DNA from: DATMER01 sp963741305
GTDB taxonomy: Bacteria; Acidobacteriota; Thermoanaerobaculia; Multivoradales; UBA5704
NCBI GenBank assembly: GCA_963741305.1
Contig: CAVUHL010000003.1
Span: 5,766,001 to 5,830,000 of the forward strand
DNA length: 64,000 nucleotides
Direction of reading: 5' to 3'
A program made the translations under genes and the position numbers. Within the stretch, counting starts at the first letter, position 1. Every line of letters begins with the position of its first letter. The notes below the pieces were generated by a model. It had not been told where the DNA came from, ran no database searches, and was given only the letters and a program-made list of their open reading frames with translations. Below, in pieces: positions 36,410 through 44,013 of the stretch.

Positions 36410-37182
36410 TCCCCGAGATCTCCCCCCGCCTCTTCGACCTCTTCACCCGCTATGGAGAGCGCTTCATCTCCCGCAACTTCCACGCGGTCCGGCTCTCCAA
36501 GATTCAGCGGCCGGACACCGAGGCCCTCCACGGACGCCCGCTGGTCGTCTATCTGAACCACCCCTCCTGGTGGGACCCGATGATCTGCCTTTTCCTCGCC
36601 AAACGCCTGTTCCCCGACCGCCGGCACTACGGCCCGATCGAGGCCGCGGCCCTGACGAAATACCGCTTCTTCGAAAAGCTCGGCTTCTTCGGAGTCGAAT
36701 CCGGCACGATCCAGGGCGCCCGGCGGTTCCTGGAAATCGGCAAGGAAATCGTCGAGCAGCCCGATTCCGTCCTCTGGATCACCGCCGCCGGCCGCTTCAC
36801 CGACCCGCGGGAGCGGCCCGTCCATCTCCGCCCGGGTCTTGGCCACCTGGTCTGCCGGATGAAAGAAGGCTTCGTCCTGCCCCTGGCCCTGGAGTACCCC
36901 TTCTGGGAAGAGCGCTTCCCCGAGGCGCTGGCCCGCTTCGGCCGGGCGGTCACGGCCGAGGAGACCTCCATGCGGGCCAGCGACTGGACTGCAGTGCTCG
37001 GCGCCTGGCTCGAATCAGCCCAGGACGAGCTGGCCGCCGAGGCCCTCGCCCGCGACCCGTCGCGCTTCGAGCTCCTCCTGGGAGGCCGCGCCGGCGTGGG
37101 CGGGACCTACGATCTCTGGCGGCGGCTCAAGGCGCGGCTCCGGGGCGAGCGCTTCCAGTCCGCCCATGGAGTGAAGTCATGA
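36406..37182 (+). CDS. PlsC-type acyltransferase of the carotenoid operon
   Basis: 258 aa. The catalytic HxxxxD box is VYLNHPSWWDPM. The second family block is divergent: AAGRFTDPRERP stands where glycerolipid enzymes have PEGTR. No TM helix is obvious. Overlaps at both ends (ATGA) tie it to the CrtI-type and glycosyltransferase genes, which suggests it acylates a glycosylated carotenoid, the role of CrtO in staphyloxanthin synthesis (analogy; not homologous by eye). Confidence 0.8.
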   Translation: MIPEISPRLFDLFTRYGERFISRNFHAVRLSKIQRPDTEALHGRPLVVYLNHPSWWDPMICLFLAKRLFPDRRHYGPIEAAALTKYRFFEKLGFFGVESGTIQGARRFLEIGKEIVEQPDSVLWITAAGRFTDPRERPVHLRPGLGHLVCRMKEGFVLPLALEYPFWEERFPEALARFGRAVTAEETSMRASDWTAVLGAWLESAQDELAAEALARDPSRFELLLGGRAGVGGTYDLWRRLKARLRGERFQSAHGVKS

Positions 37183-38285
37183 CATTCTGGCTGGTGCTTG
37201 TCACCGTCTGCGCCCTGATCCCCGCGCTGGTCTTCCTCCGCAACCTGAAGCTCTTCGCTCCGCCTCCCTCGCTCACCCCGGGACCGCGGCCGGCCATCTC
37301 CGTCCTGATCCCCGCCCGGAACGAGGAGCGCTCCATCCGGGAGACGGTGACCGCGGTCCTGCGCAGCCGGTGGATGCAGTTGGAGGTGGTCGTGCTCGAC
37401 GACCACTCCGAGGACCGCACCGCGGAGATCGTCCTCGAGATCGCCCGCCGTGATCCGCGGGTCCGCCTGGAGACCGCGCCTCCCCTGCCCGCCGGCTGGT
37501 GCGGCAAGCAGCACGCCTGCCATGCGCTCTCGCGCCTGGCGCGGAATCCATACCTGGTCTTCCTGGATGCCGACGTCCGCCTGGCGCCGGAAGGCCTGGG
37601 GCAATCCATCGCCTTCCTGGAAGAGAGCGGAGCCGGTCTGGTGAGCGGCTTCCCGCGGCAGGAGACGGTTACCTTCCTGGAGCGCCTGCTGCTCCCGCTG
37701 ATCCACTTCGTCCTGCTCGGCTTCCTGCCCATGAAGAGGATGCGCGGCAGCCTGCATCCCTCCTACGGCGCCGGCTGCGGCCAGCTCTTCGCGACCCGCC
37801 GGGACGACTACGAACAGGCAGGAGGCCACGCGGCCATCCGCTCGTCCCTCCACGACGGCATCTCCCTCCCACGGGCGTTCCGCCGGGCGGGGATCGCCAC
37901 CGACCTCTTCGACGCTACGGAAGTGGCGGTCTGCCGGATGTACCGCGACGCAGGAGAGGTCTGGCAGGGGCTGGCCAAGAACGCTACCGAAGGAGTCGCT
38001 TCCCCCGGCAAGATCCTGCCGGTCACGGCGCTCCTTCTCGCCGGACAGGTTCTTCCGTATCTCCTATTGATCCCCTTCGGGTGGGCGGCGCTCCCAGCTG
38101 TGCTGGCTGCTTGGCTGCCGCGCCTGATCGCGGTCCGCCGCTTCGGTCAGCCGCTCGACGGAGCACTGCTCCACCCCCTCGGCATCCTGGTTTTCCTCGC
38201 AGTCCAGTGGTACGCCCTGGGCCGTCACCTCCTCGGCCACCCCGCCGGATGGAAGGGCCGGGTGTATTCGCCTTCGACATCGTGA
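37179..38285 (+). CDS. Family 2 glycosyltransferase, CrtQ-like
   Basis: 368 aa from the ATG at 37179. An N-terminal TM helix (FWLVLVTVCALIPALVFL), GT-A domain (ISVLIPARNEERSIRETV; VVLDDHSEDRT; the DXD motif in LVFLDADVRL) and three C-terminal TM helices. This layout matches CrtQ and related enzymes that glucosylate carotenoid acids. It is the last gene of the operon; a 47-bp gap with GTGAAAAAAAGGGG follows. Confidence 0.85.
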   Translation: MTFWLVLVTVCALIPALVFLRNLKLFAPPPSLTPGPRPAISVLIPARNEERSIRETVTAVLRSRWMQLEVVVLDDHSEDRTAEIVLEIARRDPRVRLETAPPLPAGWCGKQHACHALSRLARNPYLVFLDADVRLAPEGLGQSIAFLEESGAGLVSGFPRQETVTFLERLLLPLIHFVLLGFLPMKRMRGSLHPSYGAGCGQLFATRRDDYEQAGGHAAIRSSLHDGISLPRAFRRAGIATDLFDATEVAVCRMYRDAGEVWQGLAKNATEGVASPGKILPVTALLLAGQVLPYLLLIPFGWAALPAVLAAWLPRLIAVRRFGQPLDGALLHPLGILVFLAVQWYALGRHLLGHPAGWKGRVYSPSTS

Positions 38286-38332
38286 AAAAAAGGGGCCGGT
38301 CAAATCTGGACAAGATCTATGAACCATCTTCG

Positions 38333-38734
38333 ATGGCTCACCCCTTGCACAGGTTCAACGCCAGAAGTGCAGGACGAAAATTGAACAACGACCCTACCCA
38401 GCACAGAGACCTGTTCCTGCTCGGGCAGATCGCCCGGCGGGAAGAGGCAGCTTTCTGCGAGCTGTTTGACCAGCGCGCCCCCGCGATCCTAGGGGTCTTG
38501 AGCCGGCTGCTCGACAAGGCCCAGGCGGAGGAGGTGCTGCTCGAGGTCTTCGCGGAAGTCTGGGAAGAAGCCTCCCGCTTTCACCCGAACGGCACCAGCC
38601 CGTTCTCCTGGATGCTCCAACTCGCCCGCAACCGGGCGGCGGAGCGCCTCCGCGCCACGCGCCGCCTCTCAGCGGATCGTCCCTCCGAGGACCATGGTAA
38701 TCTTGGCAAGACTTTGGTCCGGAGCCTGCCATGA
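38333..38734 (+). CDS. Sigma-70 region 2-like protein lacking region 4
   Basis: 133 aa from the ATG at 38333. Residues ~25-115 match ECF sigma region 2: GQIARREEAAFCELFDQRAP, the core-binding helix around AQAEEVLLEVFAEVWEEASR, and SPFSWMLQLARNRAAERLRA. A normal ECF factor would continue with ~70 residues of region 4, but the frame stops after SLP at a TGA that overlaps the start of the DUF433 gene. This may be a truncated sigma factor or a region-2-only regulator of the carotenoid operon. Confidence 0.7.
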   Translation: MAHPLHRFNARSAGRKLNNDPTQHRDLFLLGQIARREEAAFCELFDQRAPAILGVLSRLLDKAQAEEVLLEVFAEVWEEASRFHPNGTSPFSWMLQLARNRAAERLRATRRLSADRPSEDHGNLGKTLVRSLP

Positions 38735-39072
38735 CTGATCTACTCCGCCGAATCACCATCAATCCAGAGCAATGCGGTGGACGCCCCTGCATCAGGGGGA
38801 TGCGGATCCGCGTTATCGACGTGCTCGACCTGCTTGCAGCCGGCCTCTCGCGTGAGCAGGTGCTGGAGGAGCTGCCAGATCTGGAGCCGGAAGACATCAG
38901 CGCTGCGCTCCTGTACGCCTCCCGCCGGCTGGATCACCCGGTGCTCGCCGCCACGCTCGGCAATACCTCGAATGCCCGCATGAAGGCGGTGCTGGAACGC
39001 ACCTTCAAGAGGGCCGTGGCGCTACTTGAAGGCGGCGAGGCCCTGGTCGAATTAGGCGAGCTGCAGCAGTAG
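38731..39072 (+). CDS. DUF433 family protein (antitoxin-like)
   Basis: 113 aa. The N-terminal ~75 residues are a DUF433 domain (ITINPEQCGGRPCIRGMRIR; LPDLEPEDISAALLYASRRL), a winged-helix fold normally found as the antitoxin next to a PIN-like toxin. The usual second gene is missing; the protein has instead a C-terminal helical extension (NARMKAVLERTFKRAVALLE). The ATGA overlap with the truncated sigma gene implies coupling or insertion of this gene into a former sigma gene. Confidence 0.88.
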   Translation: MTDLLRRITINPEQCGGRPCIRGMRIRVIDVLDLLAAGLSREQVLEELPDLEPEDISAALLYASRRLDHPVLAATLGNTSNARMKAVLERTFKRAVALLEGGEALVELGELQQ

Positions 39073-39077
39073 CCCAC

Positions 39078-39590
39078 TCAGCGGATCGCTCCCTCCTTGC
39101 CCGCAATCCTCCGCAGGATGCCCGTCTGGCCGGAGTGGTAGGCCTGATGGAAAAGGATGGTGCTCAGTAGCGAGCGGACGGTCTCGTTCGGGTTGCCGCT
39201 GGGGCTGTCCGGAACCTTCCCCTCAAGAGCCTCCGGGGCGAGGCCCGCAAGCCCGGCATCGAAGCGCTCGGTGGTCTTCTCGAAGGCGGCCAGGAGATCC
39301 CGGAATTCCAGGGCCTCGGCGGCGTCCTTGATAGGAGGCGTGCCACGGTCGTACCGCTTCAGCGCCTCCGCCTGCACCGGCTCCTGCCCAAGCATCGGGA
39401 GCACATTGTTGTAGATGCAGGCGAGATGGCCCACGACCCAGTTCTGGCAGTTCCCCCCGGGGGAGGGCTGGATCAGGCTCTCCTCCTGGGTAATGCCGTC
39501 GACGTTGATCTGGACGACCTTCAAGACCATCCCGGCTTGATGGCGGAAAACCTCGATTTCCCTCAGGGCTGCGGGTGCGGCTGTGGTCAT
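39078..39590 (-). CDS. DinB-family protein
   Basis: 170 aa from the ATG at 39590. Four-helix DinB/YfiT-like fold with metal-ligand His candidates in VVGHLACIYNN and in the C-terminal LFHQAYHSGQTGILRRI. Members are metal-dependent thiol transferases or stress-induced proteins. It is divergent from a marR-type gene and probably controlled by it. Confidence 0.85.
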   Translation of the reverse strand: MTTAAPAALREIEVFRHQAGMVLKVVQINVDGITQEESLIQPSPGGNCQNWVVGHLACIYNNVLPMLGQEPVQAEALKRYDRGTPPIKDAAEALEFRDLLAAFEKTTERFDAGLAGLAPEALEGKVPDSPSGNPNETVRSLLSTILFHQAYHSGQTGILRRIAGKEGAIR

Positions 39591-39697
39591 GGGGTATCTC
39601 CTTGGGTTGGGTCGTTGGCTTGGCAAATTACTACGATATCGGATAATACCGTTTCCATGTATCCTCCTGTCAAGTAGAATCACACTCCGAGCCAACC
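39591..39697. promoter_or_regulatory. Divergent dinB/marR promoter region with operator-like palindrome
   Basis: For marR: TTGGCA (39620-39625), 16 bp, GATAAT (39642-39647). For dinB on the minus strand: TTGACA near 39672 and a TATTAT-like -10 overlapping the same AT-rich block, with a longer than ideal spacer. The palindrome CGATATCG (39634-39641) overlaps both and is a plausible MarR operator. The boxes are assigned by eye. Confidence 0.45.
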
Positions 39698-40129
39698 ATG
39701 CCCCTGGACTTCCTCTCACCGCTCCACAAATCCTCCCGGCAGATCTCGGTCTACCTGGAAACCCACACCCGCGAGCTGGGGGTAAGCACCATCGAGGGCC
39801 ACTGCCTGAGCTACCTGCGGAGCTACTCCCCCGCCCCCATCGGCGAGCTCGTGCGGGTCTTTGGCATCAAGCAGTCCACCTTCACCAGCCTGCTCGACCG
39901 CCTGGAAAAGGCCGGTCTGATCCGCCGGGAGATGAACCCCGGCGATCGCCGCTCCTTCCTGATCCACATCACCGACGCCGGCCGGGAGCTGGCGGAACGC
40001 CTGAACCGGTTCATCGAGACCCTCGAAGCCGAAATCCGGACGCACCTGAGCCCCCAGGACATGGAAGGCTTCCGCGCCGTGATGGCCGCCGTCGAAGAGG
40101 TCACCCGGGTACACCTCCGGGAGCGGTAA
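39698..40129 (+). CDS. MarR-family transcriptional regulator
   Basis: 143 aa winged-helix protein. The recognition region is FGIKQSTFTSLLDRLEKAGL and the wing NPGDRRSFLIHITDAGRE, the hallmark of the family (DxRS in the wing). It lies divergent from the dinB gene, with which it shares 107 bp of regulatory DNA, so dinB and itself are likely targets. Confidence 0.92.
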   Translation: MPLDFLSPLHKSSRQISVYLETHTRELGVSTIEGHCLSYLRSYSPAPIGELVRVFGIKQSTFTSLLDRLEKAGLIRREMNPGDRRSFLIHITDAGRELAERLNRFIETLEAEIRTHLSPQDMEGFRAVMAAVEEVTRVHLRER

Positions 40130-40241
40130 GCAAGTACCCGCACACGAATCCATGAGCGGCGGGCCCGCGCCCCAGGCCCGCCGAACCTCATGGGTCAATC
40201 GAATGTCAAAGAACCCTCCAGACGCCTCGCTTGCCTCTGAA

Positions 40242-40269
40242 TTGACCGTACAATATACATAGTGTTATC
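40242..40269 (+). promoter_or_regulatory. Promoter-like sequence upstream of array B
   Basis: TTGACC (40242-40247), 16 bp of AT-rich DNA, then GTTATC (40264-40269). It is the most AT-rich spot of the gap and points into array B with no coding gene in between for ~700 bp, so any transcript would carry the array. By-eye assignment. Confidence 0.35.
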
Positions 40270-40280
40270 GTTCGTCAACC

Positions 40281-40500
40281 GGGCGGTCTCACTCGGGGAA
40301 TGGCGGCTCAACCTCGGCTCGAAGGCTTCGGGCATTGCGCGAGCGGCTCGGGCTCGAGATGAGCGGCTCAAGCCGTGCGCGAGCGGCTCGGGCTGAGGAT
40401 TTACGGCTGAAGCCAAGCCTTCTGCCGCAAAAGCAATGCGCGAGCGCCTCGCGCAGAGGAAAAACCGCTCGGGCTGAGCCCGAAGCCAAAAAGATCCTGG
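40281..40500. repeat. Array B: 11 tandem units at exact 20-bp period
   Basis: Units begin every 20 bp from 40281 to 40481. Strongest copies are GAGCGGCTCGGGCTCGAGAT (40341), GAGCGGCTCAAGCCGTGCGC (40361) and GAGCGGCTCGGGCTGAGGAT (40381); others keep the GCGGCT or GCCG core. GAGC at the start can pair with GCTC in the same unit. The core AGCGGCTC is shared with array D, but the period is 20, not 21, so no reading frame is preserved along it. Confidence 0.82.
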
Positions 40501-40840
40501 ATTTTCCGGGAATGCCGCCCACGGCGATCAAGGAGGGTTGTCTTGAGATGAGACTTCTCGCCGGGGGTTCATTGACAACTGAGAAAGGATGGCCGGCCTC
40601 CGTGTCCAAGGACGCCGCTGTCCGCCCAATTGAAGGGGACCTGGTCTTCCGGGAAGCCGTGTGTCGGCTCCGGGGGGAGACCGGGATGAGGGCGCACGCC
40701 CTCGATTGCTTCCCCTCTCACCTCGCGCGATGAGAATGACATCCCCTTCCCAGAGCGAGGTGCCGAGCCCCGGAGCCGACCTGCTGTACTTCTCGCCACC
40801 GCGGCCTGCGTTTCTGAGGCACCCTCCTCGGCCCTGTCTA
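40501..40840. other. Intergenic stretch without recognisable gene
   Basis: 340 bp of GC-rich DNA between array B and the first direct repeat. I see no conserved ORF, RNA gene or clear repeat. A TTGACA hexamer near 40572 has no convincing -10 partner. A short GC-rich hairpin (GAGGGCGCACGCCCTC, about 40687-40702) is the only structured element. Confidence 0.5.
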
Positions 40841-40921
40841 CGTTGACGTGACCGGCGACAGAGGCGTACCATCATCTAAAGAGCAGAAACCACGAGCCTA
40901 TCGACTTGTTGCTATCAGCCA
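40841..40921. repeat. Direct repeat DR1 carrying a promoter-like sequence
   Basis: 81 bp repeated as 80 bp at 43556-43635 with about six differences. It contains TTGACG (40843-40848), an 18-bp spacer and TACCAT (40867-40872), which would direct transcription into the TIR-like gene. Each copy lies immediately before the first gene of a small accessory cluster. Confidence 0.88.
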
Positions 40922-40961
40922 CCGGGGAACGCCGTTAGCCGCTTCTATTCATGGACTGATT

Positions 40962-41765
40962 ATGAGTTCTACGTGCTTTGTGCTCATGCCCTTTGCCGAG
41001 GAGTTCAAGGAGGTGTACGAGCATGCCATCGAGCCTGCAGCGAAGGCTGCAGGATTCGATTGCCATCGGGCTGACCTCGCAACTGGCCCGAACGCTATTA
41101 TCTCTGACATCATCAAGGACATTTTTGCGGCCGACGTTGTTATCGCCGATGTGTCGGGCTCTAATCCCAACGTCTTCTACGAACTCGGGATCGCACACGC
41201 GATCGACAACAAAACACTTGTGATCTGTGAGAAGACCGGTCAGAAATTGCCGTTTGACCTCGCAAGTTATAGAGTTATATTTTATCGCAGAAGCATAGAT
41301 GGAATAGAAAAGGAACTGCGCAGCAAGCTTGAAAGCGGTCTGGCCAAATTGGACAGCTGGAAAAAACATCCGACCAACCCTGTACAGGACTTTCGTTCGA
41401 TTCAATATGCAGTGCCATTACAAAATCAGGCAACCCTTGAGCACGCGATTGAGGAGCTCAAAGGGGAAGTTCGGACATTGAAGAAGGAGAAGCGGCGCGG
41501 CGAGCTCAGAGGCCTGATCTTGTCCCTTCGCGACATTGAGTTCCGCCATCTCAGGAATCTAGCCGCTGACGTACCATTCACCTATGAGAAGCGCTCCGCC
41601 TTCGTGGATGAATTGCGGAAGCTACGTTCTCTAGGGTTGATTCGAAACAAATTCGATACGACCATCGGAGGTATACCTGAGGCTGGAGACCTCAAGGACT
41701 ACCTTGAGCTCACAGACCTGACGCGTGAAGTTCTCGAGGAACTCTTCCGGTGGATTGCGGAGTGA
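40962..41765 (+). CDS. TIR-like / nucleoside deoxyribosyltransferase-fold protein
   Basis: 267 aa from the ATG at 40962. Residues 1-~115 form a Rossmann-like domain: CFVLMPFAEEF at the first strand, DVVIADVSGSNPNVFYELG (residues 58-76) with the candidate catalytic Glu74, and LPFDLASYRVIFY. This set is typical of stand-alone TIR-like/deoxyribosyltransferase proteins implicated in nucleotide or NAD cleavage and defence. The C-terminal half is helical with a winged-helix-like end (RKLRSLGLIRNKF; LELTDLTREVLEELF). GC content is clearly lower than in the flanking genome, which suggests transfer. Confidence 0.75.
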   Translation: MSSTCFVLMPFAEEFKEVYEHAIEPAAKAAGFDCHRADLATGPNAIISDIIKDIFAADVVIADVSGSNPNVFYELGIAHAIDNKTLVICEKTGQKLPFDLASYRVIFYRRSIDGIEKELRSKLESGLAKLDSWKKHPTNPVQDFRSIQYAVPLQNQATLEHAIEELKGEVRTLKKEKRRGELRGLILSLRDIEFRHLRNLAADVPFTYEKRSAFVDELRKLRSLGLIRNKFDTTIGGIPEAGDLKDYLELTDLTREVLEELFRWIAE

Positions 41766-41869
41766 TCTACTAGGAAGCTGATGGACGTACTCTCGGGCAT
41801 CCTAGTTCCGAATCACCAAGCATTTTACGGGAACGTCGCACTCCAACTTAGCTAACCAAAGGAGCCGTG

Positions 41870-42274
41870 ATGAAGATCATGCAAGTGGTTTATCGATCAG
41901 CATTATTAGTGGCTGTCGGGTTGGCGGCATTGCTTCTTCTCCAGGGATGTTACGTAAAATGGGATGACGAGACCATCATTGGCCAGGAAGACACAGCATT
42001 GCCTGGGGCCTCCGTCGAGAGAGGTTGCGTTGTGAAGATTGAGCGCGGAGAGAGATCGTTTCCTCCCGACTACAAGATCCTATTTCAGAAACCGGATGAC
42101 AGCCACGCAACATTTACCCGCAATGCCGGGGCCTCTTCGAAGTTTGATGTCGGAAAATGTTACGAGTGGAAGCTGGGATTTAGAGACCCGAGCCTTGAGG
42201 ACATATCGAAGGACGGTCTCGAGGCGGCCTCGAAGGAGATCGCATCCGATACCGTGCGCGCGATCGATCCTTGA
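41870..42274 (+). CDS. Small lipoprotein of unknown function
   Basis: 134 aa from ATG 41870 (GGAG just upstream; a GTG at 41867 is in frame). The signal peptide ends in the lipobox LLLQGC. The mature part (~100 aa) has several acidic stretches and two further Cys residues and no known domain. Lower GC than the genome. It follows the TIR-like gene by 104 bp. Confidence 0.7.
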   Translation: MKIMQVVYRSALLVAVGLAALLLLQGCYVKWDDETIIGQEDTALPGASVERGCVVKIERGERSFPPDYKILFQKPDDSHATFTRNAGASSKFDVGKCYEWKLGFRDPSLEDISKDGLEAASKEIASDTVRAIDP

Positions 42275-42425
42275 GGGAGTTCGTCGAGCTCCGCTATTGC
42301 CAACTGGCAGATCCTCTGTAGAATGAAAGGGAGTGCAATGGACAGCGGCCCCAGCGGACGGCTGACGCGCGCTGAGCCGCCATAGCGTTAGGCGGAAAGG
42401 TTGTTGGAGCTCAAGGTAAACACAT
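42275..42425. other. Intergenic region with attC-like core site
   Basis: Contains AGCGTTAGGCGG with GTTAGGC at 42387-42393, which fits the integron core-site consensus GTTRRRY, and GC-rich inversions just upstream (CGGCTGACGCGCGCTGAGCCG). The matching RYYYAAC site expected ~60-130 bp upstream is only weakly present (TGCCAAC), so the attC reading is tentative. Confidence 0.25.
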
Positions 42426-42947
42426 ATGGATAATAGCCCCGCTCAAAGAGATCTTTTTACACGCTGGCAATGGCCCGTATTAGTTGGCATCATCGTTCTA
42501 CTCGCGGCGCAGACGTTCCTCATGGGGCCTGCGCAAGGCAAGGGCTTGTCATGGGCTCTAGCAGTGGAAGTCCTCGCCTCGATAGTTCCGAATTTCATCG
42601 CCGGCCTCATCGGGGCCTTGGCCGTATACCTAGCCGTGAGGGACAGCGACCGTTCCAACTATGTCCGGGCGATGCGGGCCCTTCGTGAAGCAACCCTTTC
42701 GCTCATGAACATGGAAAAGATTAAGGCAGAGGACGTTCGCTCGTTGATGAAAGTATTCGTTCCGGTCGTGTCTCAGCTCTACTTTAAATCTGAACAGCCG
42801 CCTGTGAGGCATGCAGATCTAAACCTAAGCTTCCAAAAGCATCGATGCTTTTCGTGTCGACAATCGTCAGAAGTGCGTGCCGGAAGGTGTACAGCCTGCC
42901 ATGATATTCTCGATTCTTGGCGAGAGGAGGAACGTGCAACGCCTTGA
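42426..42947 (+). CDS. Two-TM membrane protein with C-terminal zinc-ribbon-like motif
   Basis: 173 aa. Two TM helices (PVLVGIIVLLAAQTFLMG and VPNFIAGLIGALAVYLAV), then a helical cytoplasmic part and a C-terminal CFSCRQSSEVRAGRCTACHD with two CxxC pairs 11 residues apart, a likely zinc ribbon. No family recognised. It belongs to the lower-GC accessory island and has no obvious neighbour partner. Confidence 0.65.
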   Translation: MDNSPAQRDLFTRWQWPVLVGIIVLLAAQTFLMGPAQGKGLSWALAVEVLASIVPNFIAGLIGALAVYLAVRDSDRSNYVRAMRALREATLSLMNMEKIKAEDVRSLMKVFVPVVSQLYFKSEQPPVRHADLNLSFQKHRCFSCRQSSEVRAGRCTACHDILDSWREEERATP

Positions 42948-43025
42948 GCCTGCGGCACATGGCCTCCAGGCCGCCTCTCGCGTCACCGCCGACGGCACTC
43001 ATCGAGCTCTTCCACTGGCCCCTGG

Positions 43026-43187
43026 GTGGAGGCTTTGATCGCGGAAGGCAACAAGGCGGATACGTTCCTGTGCGTCGGTTTGCGGGAGCAGTATGGGAAC
43101 CGGAGCGAGAAGCTGGCCGAGTACCACATCCAGCCGTTTCGCAGCCGGCGCCCGGCCGCGCCGCCGCCGGTTGAAGCCGTCGAGTAG
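43026..43187 (+). pseudogene. Remnant of a protein C-terminus
   Basis: An open stretch reading VEALIAEGNKADTFLCVG, then LREQYGNRSEKLAEYHIQPF and a Pro-rich tail to a TAG at 43185. Composition and amphipathicity look coding, but no proper start is present and the upstream frame (Arg/His/Ser-rich) is not protein-like. It is probably the end of a gene whose front was lost when the island formed. It sits ~30 bp before array C. Confidence 0.3.
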
Positions 43188-43218
43188 TCGATCTTCCCAG
43201 GGGGCGCCGCCGCGCGCC

Positions 43219-43554
43219 CGCTTCCTTTCCCCGTCTCCCGGCAACCTTCCGCGCTTCATTCAACCTTCCTCGCCCCGCGAAAGCCCTTCCGCGACCCGGG
43301 TAAGCCAATCTTTGCGAAGCCGCTGCCTTCCCCGAGGCTCCGCAGCTTTCCGCGTGTCAAAGAAGGGCTTCCGCGAGGCGCGGAGAGGTGCGCCGGGCCG
43401 CGGCGGCCTTCTCTGCTTCGCGGAAGGGCTTCCGCAAGCCGCGGAAAGTCGCCGCACCCTGCGGATAGGTTTCCGCGAGCCGCGGAAGGTCGCCGCGCCT
43501 CGCGGCAAGGTCCCCGGCCTTGCGGAAGAAGGAAGCTTGTGCGGCACCCTGCCC
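43219..43554. repeat. Array C: about 16 tandem units of ~21 bp
   Basis: Units recur every 21 bp with rare 1-bp shifts from 43219 to 43554. The best units contain TTCCGCGAGCCGCGGAA (43471-43487), a 7-bp perfect hairpin with loop AGC, and GCGGAAGGGCTTCCGC (43420-43435). Alternating units show reverse-complement relations. Core words differ from arrays A and D, but period and per-unit hairpin geometry are the same. The array ends at direct repeat DR2. Confidence 0.75.
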
Positions 43555-43555
43555 G

Positions 43556-43635
43556 CGTTGACGTGACCGGCGACAGAGGCGTACCATCAGCTAAAGAGCA
43601 GAATCACGAGCCCATCGACCTGTTGCCATCAGCCA
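43556..43635. repeat. Direct repeat DR2 carrying a promoter-like sequence
   Basis: Second copy of the 81-bp element at 40841. It keeps TTGACG (43558-43563), 18 bp and TACCAT (43582-43587). It directly follows array C and precedes the DUF6072 gene by about 40 bp. Confidence 0.88.
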
Positions 43636-43676
43636 AGCTCGTCTCGAACCAGCCGAACACGAAACGGAGGCCGGAA

Positions 43677-43982
43677 ATGTCAGAGCACGACGTGGACGAG
43701 AGCCATCGGGAGCCAGCCAGCAATGTAGTGATCGGACGTGGCCTCAAAATTCTCGGTGAGACCGTGGTGCCGGGAGCCAGCCTGGTCCTGGATGGTAAGA
43801 TCCTCCCCGGAGCGGCCCACCTGGTCGGCGGCCTTGTGGCCCGATGGGCCTTCGGGCCGGTCGGATGGCTCCTCGTGGCGGCCAACTCGTATTCGAAGTC
43901 AGTCACCGGCCGGAGCCTGACGGAGCACCTCCAGAGCACCCGCCCGGAAGGGACGACCGACACCGCTACGCCCAAGGCCTGA
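43677..43982 (+). CDS. DUF6072-like small protein
   Basis: 101 aa from the ATG at 43677 (ACGGAGG upstream). A hydrophobic, glycine-rich region (ILGETVVPGASLVLDGKILPG; AAHLVGGLVARWAFGPVGWLL) and the ending NSYSKSVTGRSL match what I know of DUF6072 proteins, which are of unknown function and often near mobile or accessory genes. It is the first gene after DR2. Confidence 0.7.
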   Translation: MSEHDVDESHREPASNVVIGRGLKILGETVVPGASLVLDGKILPGAAHLVGGLVARWAFGPVGWLLVAANSYSKSVTGRSLTEHLQSTRPEGTTDTATPKA

Positions 43983-44013
43983 GGCCGGCAGCGTTCGGCG
44001 TCGGGAGACCAAG

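Noticed and set aside
40335..40733. Possible protein gene across array B and the following gap
   Set aside because: It runs through the 20-bp array, has no ribosome binding site of note and no recognisable domain.
43219..43587. Heptapeptide-repeat proteins encoded across arrays A, C and D (both strands show 7-residue periodic frames)
   Set aside because: The periodic frames are broken by stops (e.g. TAG at 15729 and 15771), have no consistent frame or start among arrays, and array B has a 20-bp period that cannot code heptads.
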